Shown: positions 11,493-19,589 of the stretch, one piece after another
Position numbering within the stretch: the first letter of the stretch is position 1
Layout of the letters: every line of letters starts with the position of its first letter
Assembly (NCBI GenBank): GCA_003427395.1
Contig: BFEA01000007.1
Span: 4,037,044-4,101,043, forward strand
From: Chara braunii
Lineage: Eukaryota > Streptophyta > Charophyceae > Charales > Characeae
Length of the DNA: 64,000 nucleotides
Reading direction: 5' to 3'
Program-made: the position numbers and the translations under genes
The notes under the pieces: model-generated
Told to the model about the DNA's origin: nothing
The model's input: the letters and a program-made list of their open reading frames with translations, nothing else
The model's database searches: none

Positions 11493-12010
11493 GACTGGCG
11501 CGAGAAGGTGAGGGAGTGTACGTGAGGAACGAACGGGCAGCCAAAGACCGGAGCGCTCGCAAGGTCGTGACCGCACTCGACACCGAGCTAGCACTCGAGG
11601 AGAGCGAGAAGGTGAGGGAGCGTACGCGAGGAATGAGCGGGCAGCCGAAGATCGGAGCGCTCGCAAGGCCGTGACCGCACTCGACACCGAGCTAGCGCTC
11701 GAAGAGAGTGAGAAGGTGAGGGAGCGTACGNNNNNNNNNNNNNNNNNNNNNNNNNNNNNNNNNNNNNNNNNNNNNNNNNNNNNNNNNNNNNNNNNNNNNN
11801 NNNNNNNNNNNNNNNGTGAGAAGGTGAGGGAGCGTACGCGAGGAACAAGCGGGCAGCCGAAGATCGGAGCGCTCGCAAGGCCGTGACCGCACTCGACACC
11901 GAGCTAGCGCCCGAGGAGAGCGAGAGGGTGAGGGAGTGTACGCGAGGTACGAGCGGGCAGCCGAAGATCGGAGCGCTCGCAAGGCCTCGACCGTGCTCGA
12001 CACCTAGCTA
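11493..12010. repeat. 104-bp GC-rich tandem array with gap
   Basis: Monomers contain AGGGAGCGTACGCGAGGAA, GGGCAGCCGAAGATCGGAGC and CACTCGACACCGAGCTAGC. Anchors at 11511, 11615 and 11719 give a period of 104; after the gap they resume at 11827 and 11931. An 85-base N run (11731-11815) sits almost exactly in place of one monomer, so copy number is uncertain. The minus-strand open frames with repeated RALRSSAARSFLAY are products of the repeat. Confidence 0.9.
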
Positions 12011-12049
12011 GTGCTAGAAAGGAGAGAGATAGGGAAGTAGAGAGAGGGA

Positions 12050-12190
12050 GCGAGGGATTGAGGCGAGGGGTCAGCCGGCCAAGGCGGGGAGCGCACGGGG
12101 TCAGAGAGGGAGAGAGAGAGCGAGAGAGAGAAAGAGAGAGAGGAAGCAAAGGGGGGGAAGAAGCGAGCCCTTGAGTTTTTCTTCTGCACA
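12050..12190. repeat. Purine-rich GA-type low-complexity tract
   Basis: GAGAGAGA runs interrupted by GC-rich words, following the 104-bp array. No coding interpretation. Confidence 0.7.
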
Positions 12191-13160
12191 ACTACTGTTG
12201 CGTATTCGAAGTAACCGGTGCGCGCGGCCAACTATGCTTTGCGTCCGGCGAGCGGTCTGGTCGAAAGCACACAGGCGTTGCGAGTGGGAGTGCACACAAG
12301 CTGGGCTTCAACTTCGGTGAAGAGCGACCAATTCCGAAGCTGCCCGAGCTCACAGCCCGGTTTCGAAGACGTGTGAGAGCCGGCTGCTGGCTTTCGATTT
12401 CCGTGGTGTTCGGGCCGAGCCGCCCTTCGACTGCGGTGGGAAGCAAGCCGAACATGCGCACTGACCACCTCTGAAGCCATGCACGCGCCCGAAGAGAGTG
12501 ACCCAGTTCTTCAAGTCCGGAGGCGCTCGCGCCGCTAGGCAGGCAAACGCGTGTGCCTACCAAATCTTGTGGTCGAGGGATTCGGCTCACGGTACCGAGC
12601 CGCTCGAGAACTGCAAGTGTAAGGGTCGGTCTTGGGTTTCGGCTCCGGGAAAGCAACCGAGTGGTTCGCTCAAACTATGCTTGGATAGTTCACTCGCCTA
12701 TCTGTGTTGAGTTGTGCTAGCTTCGAGAGGCCTGTCCGAATCGCTCTTGAACTCGCTCGGCTAAGGGGCCCGATCTGATGGCAATCCGTCGGTGCTGAAG
12801 CATACCTAGCTTCGAGGTTTTTTTTTTTCCTCTTTTAAGTTGCGGGAGAGTCACTGTGCAAGGCTGTACTCGGATTCAAGTGGCTTGTTTCTAGGTGCAT
12901 TTGGACCTCTCGCTTGCTTATCTGTGCCAGATTGTACTCAACCTCAAATAGCTTGTCTAAATTTCATTTGAAATTCGCTCGATTGTACCCGACCTTCGAA
13001 TTGTTTGTTTCAATTTTCATTCGGAGTTATTCCCTCCCTTGTCTATGCTGGATTATGCTCAACATCGAGCAGCTTGTCCAAATCTTATTCAAAATTCCCT
13101 CACTGGCTGTGCTGGATTGTGCCGAACCCCCAATGGATCGCTCAAATTAAGTCCTCGTCA
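12191..13160. repeat. Unassigned, then diverged 65-85 bp repeats
   Basis: The first part has no recognised feature. From about 12,640 the phrases CTGTGCTGGATTGT, GCTCAAC.TCGA.CAGCTTGTC and AAATT.CATTC recur every 65-85 bases in degraded form through 13,160, indicating an old tandem repeat. A minus-strand frame at 12192-12656 has 154 codons but no motif and probably reflects GC-rich composition. Confidence 0.4.
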
Positions 13161-13724
13161 CTCGTTTACCTGTGTGTGCGAAACTGATCTGAACCTCAAG
13201 GAACCTTTTCTAGTCAAGCTATTCTCATACTCAGTCGCGTCGAACTGCAGTTAGCCTCGGAGGTCCTATCTGAATCAAAGATCGATTATTCCCTTGGCCC
13301 GCTTCAAAATACTGTATAATTTTTTGTCTACGTTGATCCATGGTCTGCCTCAGGGGCCCGTATCTCGGACGGTGACAGGACTGTGCTGCGACTCTCGCTC
13401 TCACCCCGACGATCGAGCCGAAACAGACTCGGTCCTCATCCCAGTTATTTGGGGCAGCCCCCGCCTCAGCCGAAGTTAAAATGGGCAAGTTTTCAGGGAT
13501 CAAGGTATGGTGAGTCTCGCCCGGGTCACCTGCTAACCAATTGCGCTCGCACCTCAGGTGCCCCGCCGCTAGAGAACGCGGGCCGCAGGACGCAGTAGGT
13601 GGTAAGGAATACACCAGTGGGGGCGACGCGTTCGGCGAGCTGAGGAGCACAGGAGCATAAAGATGAGTGGTCTCAACTGGTGAAGGAAGAGAGCGGGCAC
13701 GATAAGCGCCACCAAGCAACAAAG
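13161..13724 (+). other. Possible 5' LTR end
   Basis: This segment lies directly before a primer-binding site, where the 3' end of a 5' LTR is expected. No second copy exists in the window, so the LTR cannot be delimited. On the minus strand at about 13,490-13,570, GCGCAATTGGTTAGC followed by CCTTGATCCC resembles a degraded tRNA A-box/B-box pair, so a SINE fragment may also be present. No gene is recognised. Confidence 0.3.
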
Positions 13725-13742
13725 TGGCGCCGTTGCCGGGGA
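13725..13742 (+). promoter_or_regulatory. LTR-type primer-binding site (tRNA-Asp)
   Basis: TGGCGCCGTTGCCGGGGA is the exact complement of the 3' end of plant tRNA-Asp including CCA, a primer-binding site used by many plant Ty3/gypsy elements. An 18-base exact match is unlikely by chance. It implies a plus-strand LTR element whose 5' LTR ends just to the left and whose internal region holds the ORF array to the right. Instead of gag-pol, the next 6 kb contain unknown small genes. Confidence 0.8.
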
Positions 13743-14260
13743 AGAGTTATCTCCGACGGCCGCGGCCGGCTCGAGAACTGCGGGTGAAGGAGAACCGGCG
13801 TGACAGGTAGTGGTGGGGTTTTCTCCGGAGTTTTTGGCACCAAGGTTTCGGCTTTCGGCATCGAGTTTTTTTCGGTATCGACACTTCCTTTTTTTCGGCT
13901 TCGTTTTCTACGGGTCTTTTCTTCGGCCACGACCTCCTTCGGGCCTACGCAGCAATTCGAGACGACTTTTCCCTTGGCGGCATTTGGTCTTTTGATTGAT
14001 ATCGGGGTGAGGATTCTTTTGGGAGTCTTCTTTCGACATGGGGAAAGGGGTGCAGGGCTTGTTTGGGGTGCAAGGGACTTGGGGTGTCGGGAACTCTCGG
14101 TTTTGCAGGTCTGCTCCGGCCCCGCTTGCGACTTCGGCCCTTGCTGCTCCAAATGATTCAGGTCAGTCTTTGCTGGGGAAAGTGACGTTTTTTTTTTAGT
14201 GTGTTTATTTCTAAAATCCACCAACTAAGAGGGAGGAACAGTTTGCTTGTGGGGGTTTGG

Positions 14261-14836
14261 ATGAGGGTGAAGAACAACCAAAGGGGGGGGAGAAGGGCCA
14301 TGAGGGAAAATAGGGTGATAGGGTCCGCACACGGGGGCGAGAGGGTGGACGCAAGGGGGAGAGAGGAAAGGGGAGCTCAGGAGGGTCCGAGAGCGTTGTC
14401 AAGTTGGGATCCTAGGGGGTCGCCAAGTATCCTCGACCCACACGGGTTGTGGACGGCACCCGCGCGGGGTATATCTTCTGCGTTGGAAAGGGCTTCGCGA
14501 GAGGGGTCTGGGTTCTCGGGTTTCGGGCCACGCGAGTTGAGGACGGAGCCCTCTCGAGACACGCCTCCCTCAAGGGGGCGGAGTTCTCAAGCGGGGGCCG
14601 TTCGGGATTTGGGGGTGACGAGAGTGGTGCTTCGGGATCAGGGACAAGGGGGCGTAGAGACCTCAACCACCATTGTGAGCGAGGGGGATAGGGAGTTGCC
14701 TCGGGGAAGAGAAGCGAGCGATACATGGGGCGCCTTGGACGAGGGATCGGAGGACGAGTCTTGGGTGGACCGGTGCCTTGCCGATTTCTCGAACTCGGAC
14801 CTCGGGGATTATTGGGACTATGAAAACGAATTTTGA
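14261..14836 (+). CDS. Unknown ORF at head of the gene array
   Basis: The frame is open from 14201; the first ATG at 14261 gives 191 residues. The body is Arg/Gly/Ser/Glu-rich, and the last 45 residues become strongly acidic and aromatic, with SEDESWVDRCLADF and a terminal DYWDYENEF. That change in character is protein-like. I do not recognise the family. It lies between the tRNA-Asp primer-binding site and the tandem frames. Its stop is followed within 20 bases by AAGGTACGTA, a good donor-like sequence, and TTCTTCTTGCAG near 15,374 is a good acceptor-like sequence, so a spliced leader to the downstream frames is possible. Chance GC-rich frame is the alternative. Confidence 0.4.
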   Translation: MRVKNNQRGGRRAMRENRVIGSAHGGERVDARGREERGAQEGPRALSSWDPRGSPSILDPHGLWTAPARGISSALERASREGSGFSGFGPRELRTEPSRDTPPSRGRSSQAGAVRDLGVTRVVLRDQGQGGVETSTTIVSEGDRELPRGREASDTWGALDEGSEDESWVDRCLADFSNSDLGDYWDYENEF

Positions 14837-15442
14837 AGGAATCAAGGACCTCAAGGTACGTATATGTAACTGCTTAACCTGAGAGACCCTTCCGAAAGCT
14901 CCGCTTCCCCACCGCTTTCCTTTGAATACCCCGATTTAATCTTTTGATTCCAAGAGAGAAAACAGTCAGCCGGTGGCGAAAAGGGAAGAAGGGAACGAAG
15001 TGAGAAGGGTTCACGATGCGGATGGGAGGGAGTAGACAGGCTAGTGATCTCGGATCGATAGGCGGATAAAGTCCTGGGACCCGGGTAATTCCACGCTCGA
15101 GGTGGGACGAGTAGGGGCGTGGTTCCGGATAGGCTAACTAGGACTAGGGGTCGGTTCGGTGGGAGACATAGGGCACGGGTGTATGACTTCGGTTCGATTC
15201 CGGAGGAGGGGTTGCCACCCTTCTTCGGGGATAACCTGTGTTCGTGGCTAGTCCTTATACCTGAAAGTGGGAGGACCTTTCAGCGGGGGAGGGCAGGAAG
15301 GTAGCCAAGTGGGGCGGCGTTCCTTCTCTGGTCCATTTGATCCTGCTGGGCTCACAGACACCTTCTTCTTGCAGGGTAGGGGTGGTCTCTCGAGTGGCCA
15401 AATAGTAAAAGTGACAAAAATATATTTCTTTGATTAGGGTGA
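14837..15442 (+). other. Spacer with splice-like ends and a domain-like fragment
   Basis: Donor-like GTACGTA lies near its start. Acceptor-like TTCTTCTTGCAG (about 15,374) and TTTCTTTGATTAG (about 15,437) lie near its end, so it may be an intron or untranslated spacer. A 62-codon frame at 15119-15304 ends with LPPFFGDNLCSWLVLI, which loosely resembles the IP-x-x-Y-x-x-GS-x-x-W segment of the downstream domain. It may be an eroded extra copy. Confidence 0.3.
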
Positions 15443-15796
15443 ATGAACCTAGAAGCGGTCCCGGAAGGGATTAGCGTAAATAGTTATGGTGGGGTCGACG
15501 TGTGGTGTTATACCTTCTGCCTGTGGACGGGAGACTTCGACGTCGCCATCTATGTAGAAGAGGGGCGAGATCGGGGGGAGGATTTCCTCCGCGGATGGGA
15601 GGAGGCAGTAGGCAACTCTCGCGCGGAAAGAGGGGAGCTGCGAGGGTACGGGTTTAGATACTTCTACTCACTAGGGTACCGGATTTATCCTAGGGGAGGA
15701 CAAACCGCGCCGGTGATTCCGGACGCTTACCTCGACGGATCGGACGGGTGGAGAATATTGGTCGCAATCATAGCGGAGGTAGTGGGGCGCCTATGA
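15443..15796 (+). CDS. Tandem domain family 1, copy 1 (intact)
   Basis: A 117-residue frame starting at ATG in TGAATGAAC. I do not recognise the family. Landmarks are VDVWCY (18-23), DFDVAIYVEEG (31-41), GWEEAVG (51-57), YFYSLGYRIY (73-82) and VIPDAYLDGSDGW (91-103) with a hydrophobic helix-like end. The predicted feel is a small mixed alpha/beta domain without signal peptide or membrane segment. Two further copies follow immediately and five more occur on the other strand at 53.5-57 kb. Its TGA stop overlaps the ATG of the next copy as ATGA. This is the only copy of the plus-strand trio with an undamaged frame. Function is unknown; strong conservation across two loci argues it was under selection as protein. 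Confidence 0.75.
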   Translation: MNLEAVPEGISVNSYGGVDVWCYTFCLWTGDFDVAIYVEEGRDRGEDFLRGWEEAVGNSRAERGELRGYGFRYFYSLGYRIYPRGGQTAPVIPDAYLDGSDGWRILVAIIAEVVGRL

Positions 15797-16150
15797 GCTT
15801 AGGGGTTTTGGAGTTTGAGCCGACAGGCATTAGCGTGGGAAGCCATGGGGGTGTAGAGGTATGGTGCTACAACTTTTACCTATGGACCGGGGACTTCGAT
15901 ATAGCACTTTACATAGAAGAAGGGACTGACCGAGAGGAAGCCTTCCTAAATAGTTGGGAAGAAGCGGTTGGCCATGCTCGGCTGGAGAGGGAGCTTTTAG
16001 GGGGCTATGAGATCAAATATTTCTATTCGCTAGGGTGCCGTACTTTCCGCCGAGGGGAACGCCCCGGTGATTCCGGAGGCGTATCTGGATGGGTCAGACG
16101 GGTGGAGAGTGTTGGTGGCGATCATAGAGGAGATAGTAGACAATATATGA
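15793..16150 (+). pseudogene. Tandem domain family 1, copy 2 (frameshifted)
   Basis: It begins at the ATG overlapping the stop of copy 1. It reads MSLGVLEFEP, then VEVWCYNF, DFDIALYIEEG, SWEEAVG, LERELLGGYE and YFYSLGCRTF, aligned residue for residue with copy 1. Near 16,058-16,066 about five bases are missing relative to copy 3. The remaining segment, IPEAYLDGSDGW followed by VAIIEEIV, therefore continues in another frame to a TGA at 16148-16150. That TGA again overlaps the ATG of copy 3 in an ATGA. The shift leaves an artificial fused frame running through into copy 3. Confidence 0.75.
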
Positions 16151-16512
16151 GCCTAGGGGTTTTAGAGTTTGAGCCGGGAGGCATCATCGTAGGTGACTGT
16201 GGGGGAGTAGATGTATGGTGCTTCTTGTGGTCCGGTGATTGGGACATCGCCCTCTATGTAGAAGAGGGGACAAATTTAGGAGAAGGTTTTCTTAGTAGTT
16301 GGGAGGAGGTTGTTGGCCTGACGCAGCTAGAGAAGGAACTTTTGGGGGCTTACGAGACCCGATATTTCTATACGCTAGGTTACCGTACCTTCTGACAAGG
16401 AGAGCGGCCCGCCCCGGTCATACCAGAGGCCTATCTCGACGGGTCCGACGGGTGGAAGGTATTGGTGGGAGTCATTAAGAAGATAGTGCAGAGCCAGGGA
16501 GGGCCTGGTTAG
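16147..16512 (+). pseudogene. Tandem domain family 1, copy 3 (internal stop)
   Basis: It starts at the ATG overlapping the stop of copy 2 and repeats MSLGVLEFEP, VDVWCFLW, DWDIALYVEEG, SWEEVVG, LEKELLGAYE and YFYTLGYRTF. A TGA at 16393-16395 stands where copy 2 has CGA (Arg), so a single C-to-T change explains it. In the same frame the C-terminal third, APVIPEAYLDGSDGW, continues intact to TAG at 16510. It is about three codons shorter than its siblings around LWTGDFD. The stop lies a few bases inside the start of the next, unrelated-looking family. Confidence 0.75.
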
Positions 16513-17248
16513 GATTGTGGAAGCGGGAGTAGACGGCAGAGTGAAAATCGAGAAGGCTGACCTTCTCAAAGAACGAGAATGCTTTAGTGTTCCCTTGAAT
16601 CATCGTACGGAGAGATACCTGGCGGGGCGTGAGAGAGGGGTGAAACTTGAGAAGGGAGTCTTTCTCTGGGCATGGTTCGCCGTAGGCATTTGGGAAGGAG
16701 ATCAGTGGACCAGGAATAGACCTAGGAACGGGGGGAAGGCCCAACGAGTGGCATTTCGTGCCGAGGGCACGGTCTATCTAAGTCGGGAGGCGTGGGTTGA
16801 GTACGTCACCCACTGGGCCTTAGGGTGGTATCGGACGGACCACTAAGAGTTACGCGCGGGGCCTATCCTGAGGCGGATCTTCGAGGAGGTGCCCCTTCAA
16901 CATAGCCTGCCTTTCCGCTTGAGGGTGACTTGCGTCAGGGACGAGGAATATCCTCGAGCTGCGGGTTGCGTCCAAGCTATATTCCCTTCTCATGTCTCTA
17001 GGAGTGTGTGTGGAGAGGGGACCGCGTACGAGAAAGTCGTGAGGTCTATAAGGCGGGAGAGAAGGAGAGGCCATTCCTTTCGTTCACTCCATTGGTTTTA
17101 TTCCTATTGTGTGGACAACCCGGTCCCGTATGGAGTTAGAGCGGATCGGATCTGGGAGAGGATCTCTCTGGAGTCAGAAAGAGACGGTGAAGGTGGGCGA
17201 GACTACCGTTACCAAAGGGTGTTTGGAGTACGCCAGAAGGTAGGATAG
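16505..17248 (+). pseudogene. Tandem family 2, copy 1 (one internal stop)
   Basis: One frame of about 247 codons broken by TAA at 16844-16846. By comparison with its paralogues (MVRFV, MVLFD, MIRGI) the start is the codon before VRIVEAG at 16505, now CTG instead of ATG. The N-terminal part includes GVFLWAWFAVG and EGTVYLSREAW. The C-terminal part ends with SFRSLHWFYSYCVDNPVPYG followed by RIWERI, the signature of the family. No signal peptide or membrane segment. It follows copy 3 of family 1 with a short overlap and precedes family 2 copy 2 by five bases. Product unknown; the sequence shows only that four relatives sit in tandem. Confidence 0.65.
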
Positions 17249-17253
17249 AGTGA

Positions 17254-17937
17254 ATGGTTCTATTTGACCGGAGCATTGGTAGGTTTGTTGAGTCCTCTCT
17301 AGACGAGCGAGGAGTGTGTAGCTTAGTTCCAAGCAACGGGAGAATCCCCGATTGGAGAAGGTTAGAAGGAGGGGAGATTACAGTTGGAGGAAATTTCGTG
17401 TGGGTAGAGTCGGAGGCGGAAGAGAGAACGGTTGAGGTGCGTCTTAAAGTCACCTCGATAATCTTCGTCAAGCCGGAGGCCTGGTCGAAGGTTATTGTAC
17501 CCTTGGTCTTGGGCCAAGGGGGTGGGCTGGACTTACTAATCGGAGAGGCTAGAGAAGTCAGAAGGAGGTGGATAGATAGGGTCTGGGAGAAGTTTGAGTT
17601 TGTGGCGGCAGAGGCGGAGAGGTTCGCTAGGGCAGGCAAACTCTTGAGGGCGAGTTACCCCGTGACTGTGTGGATCCCGGACTTTGTGTTCTCAAGTAAG
17701 AGCGAGGGAAGAGTGGTGAGACTCCTGAAAAGAGGAAGGAGTTTGGGATTACCACTTGGGGCCCTGTGGACACTGTGCACGCATTGTATCAATCCGGGAA
17801 TCCCGCCACGCAGGAAACTTTGAGGTATTTTTTGGAGATTGGGGTCCCTGGAAAAACCCTTTACCGTCTCACCGGAAAGATACCGCCAGTGGGTTTTCAA
17901 AACGGTGTCGGTAGATGGTAAGATTTGTGCTCAGTGA
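17254..17937 (+). pseudogene. Tandem family 2, copy 2 (late internal stop)
   Basis: Starts MVLFDRSIGRFVESS and stays open for 189 codons to TGA at 17821-17823. The same frame then continues for 37 more codons to TGA at 17935, overlapping the next copy by 23 bases. Family landmarks are GNFVWVESEAEERTVEVRL, TSIIFVKPEAW (compare GTVYLSREAW in copy 1) and the C-terminal GALWTLCTHCINPGIPPRRK. The late stop may be a genuine shortened end rather than damage. Unknown function; the repeated Trp/Cys pattern in the C-terminal motif is the best handle for a profile search. Confidence 0.65.
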
Positions 17938-18643
17938 GAACAGGGCGGTAGAGGCGATAGAGGCCAGTAACGCGGGTAAAGTCTTGATCCCAGGAGACCC
18001 TCGCGTGACGCCCTACTGGATGAGCGTTAAGAAATTCGGAGTCATCCGGGAAGGCGCCTACATGTGAGTTCGAGCTTGCAGACTCACCTGGAAAGAAGGA
18101 GTGCAAAGAGGAGGTCCGCCTGACCTTGGTCGGTTCCTGGAGATTCGGGCTACGATTTTTCTCAACGAGGAGACGTGGACATAAATTTGGAGGGGTTTGG
18201 TAATTGGCCGAGAGACCCATACGGAGTACCGTGAGTCCGCGAGGCTGGTAGCAAACAATCTGGTACTGGTTGATAACGAAGAGGGGACCTTCGAGTCGTG
18301 GACGCAGGTGTCCTTCGTCGAACCAGGCGAGGTCCCTCGCGTGTCCGGAGTCCTCCACGCGGACCTGCCCCATTTCCTGACACGCTCATTCTTAAGAGAC
18401 CCGGAGGAAAGAGTAGTGGCAGTACTTAGAGCCGCTCGGGAGTCCGGAGTGCGGACGAGAGGATTGTTCTGGCTCTATACGCGGTGTGTGGACGCTGGGG
18501 TTCCCCCAAGGGGAGAGCTAGCCTCTATATTCGAGAGACTGAGGGAGTTTGAGGGGATCCGAGCTCACGTCGCGAATGTCCCACACGCCCGCCTCTTCGG
18601 GGAAGAGCAGGTGGCTAACAGGCGGGGGTACGAAGCTCGATGA
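17915..18643 (+). pseudogene. Tandem family 2, copy 3 (two internal stops)
   Basis: Starts MVRFVLSENRAVEAIEAS within the tail of the previous frame. Stops TGA (18065-18067) and TAA (18182-18184) interrupt it, the second in the segment ATIFLNEETW that aligns with TSIIFVKPEAW of copy 2. The C-terminal 150 codons are open, with HFLTRSFLRDPEERVVAVL and the signature GLFWLYTRCVDAGVPPRG followed by IFERL. Its TGA at 18641-18643 overlaps the ATG of the next copy as ATGA. The frame is otherwise without insertions or deletions, implying recent inactivation. Confidence 0.65.
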
Positions 18644-19260
18644 TAAGAGGGATTCTAGGAACTCTTTGGGCCTCAATAGAGTCCGTGAGTGGGGAAGGAG
18701 AGGTTGTCCAAGTCTCATTACCCAAGGAAAGTCAAAGGGATCCGACAAGGGTCATTCGAAGGGAAGTAACCGACATCCGCCAAGGGAGAGCATTTGTTCG
18801 GTCGACGGTGAGCAGCGGAGAGGGGTTGGTGATCGGAGAGGCCACAGTGTTCCTTTCTAAGGATGGCTTTCTAGAGGTAGTCCACAACTTGAAATTGTGA
18901 GAGGACCCGCTTGTAGACGCACAGGCGATTCAAGAGCGTCTAGAGAGGCTTGTGGAGGAGGCAAGTCCTCGAGAAGAGTACCTTAGGATCTATCGAGTGA
19001 CCTACGCGGGTTGGGAAGAAGTACCTCGGTTTTTTGACAGTGACCCCGTAGGACTCCCTCGTTTCATCCTTGAGCGAGTTTACCCCTCATAAACGACCAG
19101 GAAGGCAGTGGAACGTAGGATCTCGATCCTGAGCCAATTTCGATTCACAAGGTCGGACATGCATTCCCTATTGACTTGGTGCCTTCAGAGTCCATATGAA
19201 GACAATTGGTCGTCTCTAGAGGGTCTGGCTATGCCTTTGAGGGCTAGGGACAACATGTGA
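18640..19260 (+). pseudogene. Tandem family 2, copy 4 (two internal stops)
   Basis: Begins MIRGILGTLWASIESVSGEG at the ATG of an ATGA overlap. The first 86 codons are open and include GRAFVRSTVSSGE and GEATVFLSKDGF, which match the middle strand segment of the other copies. TGA at 18898 and TAA at 19090 interrupt the same frame, which ends with SDMHSLLTWCLQSPYEDNW, the family C-terminal signature in weaker form. The final TGA at 19258 overlaps a GTG that opens the next short frame. Unknown function. Confidence 0.62.
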
Positions 19261-19385
19261 AGGTGTCAACCATCACCTGGAGGTACTTAGGAAAGATCTA
19301 TGAGGCGGGGTTAGAAGGATTAGACCCCTCGGATCTCATACGGGAAGCTATAGCGTGCCGTCGGAGAAGTTTGAGGCATGAGTGA
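19257..19385 (+). CDS. Short ORF, family 2 C-terminal-like
   Basis: A 42-residue frame that can start at GTG in the GTGA overlap with the preceding stop. The peptide TWRYLGKIYEAGLEGLDPSD followed by LIREAI resembles the family 2 signature (LFWLYTRCVDAGVPPRG..IFERL). It may be a detached C-terminal piece rather than a separate gene. It ends eight bases inside the next frame. In a eukaryotic mRNA a GTG start would be weak, which is a reason for caution. Confidence 0.4.
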   Translation: MKVSTITWRYLGKIYEAGLEGLDPSDLIREAIACRRRSLRHE

Positions 19386-19578
19386 GCCCGACATCGATGA
19401 ATTGGTGGGTCTAGAAAGGGTTAGGGCGGAGTTATACCGAATATTGACTCTTTGCTGGGAAGAGGAAAGGAGGGCGAGGCCAGGAGCCTTACGAAGGATC
19501 AAGTTGTTAGAGACTACCGCAATAAAAGTACTAGATGATTTAAAAGGGGAACTACTCTCTAAGAGAGCAGAGGCATGA
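19378..19578 (+). CDS. Last ORF of the array, small helical protein
   Basis: An intact 66-residue frame from ATG, starting MSEPDIDELVGLERVRAELY and ending LLSKRAEA. The composition (Glu, Arg, Leu, Lys, Ala) suggests a mostly helical, charged protein. It overlaps the previous stop by eight bases, and the array ends here: a run of eleven T and AT-rich repeats follow. Unknown family. Confidence 0.5.
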   Translation: MSEPDIDELVGLERVRAELYRILTLCWEEERRARPGALRRIKLLETTAIKVLDDLKGELLSKRAEA

Positions 19579-19589
19579 GCCTGAATGTT

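Noticed and set aside
13673-14224. 183-codon minus-strand Lys/Pro/Ser-rich frame
   Set aside because: It covers the plus-strand primer-binding site and overlaps plus-strand frames; composition is unremarkable and no motif is present, so the plus-strand reading is preferred.
15443-19578. Known bacterial operon or contaminant
   Set aside because: No ribosome-binding sites consistently precede the starts, the frames carry stops, the flanks are eukaryotic repeats, and homologues of one family recur 38 kb away; contamination is not fully excluded without read data.
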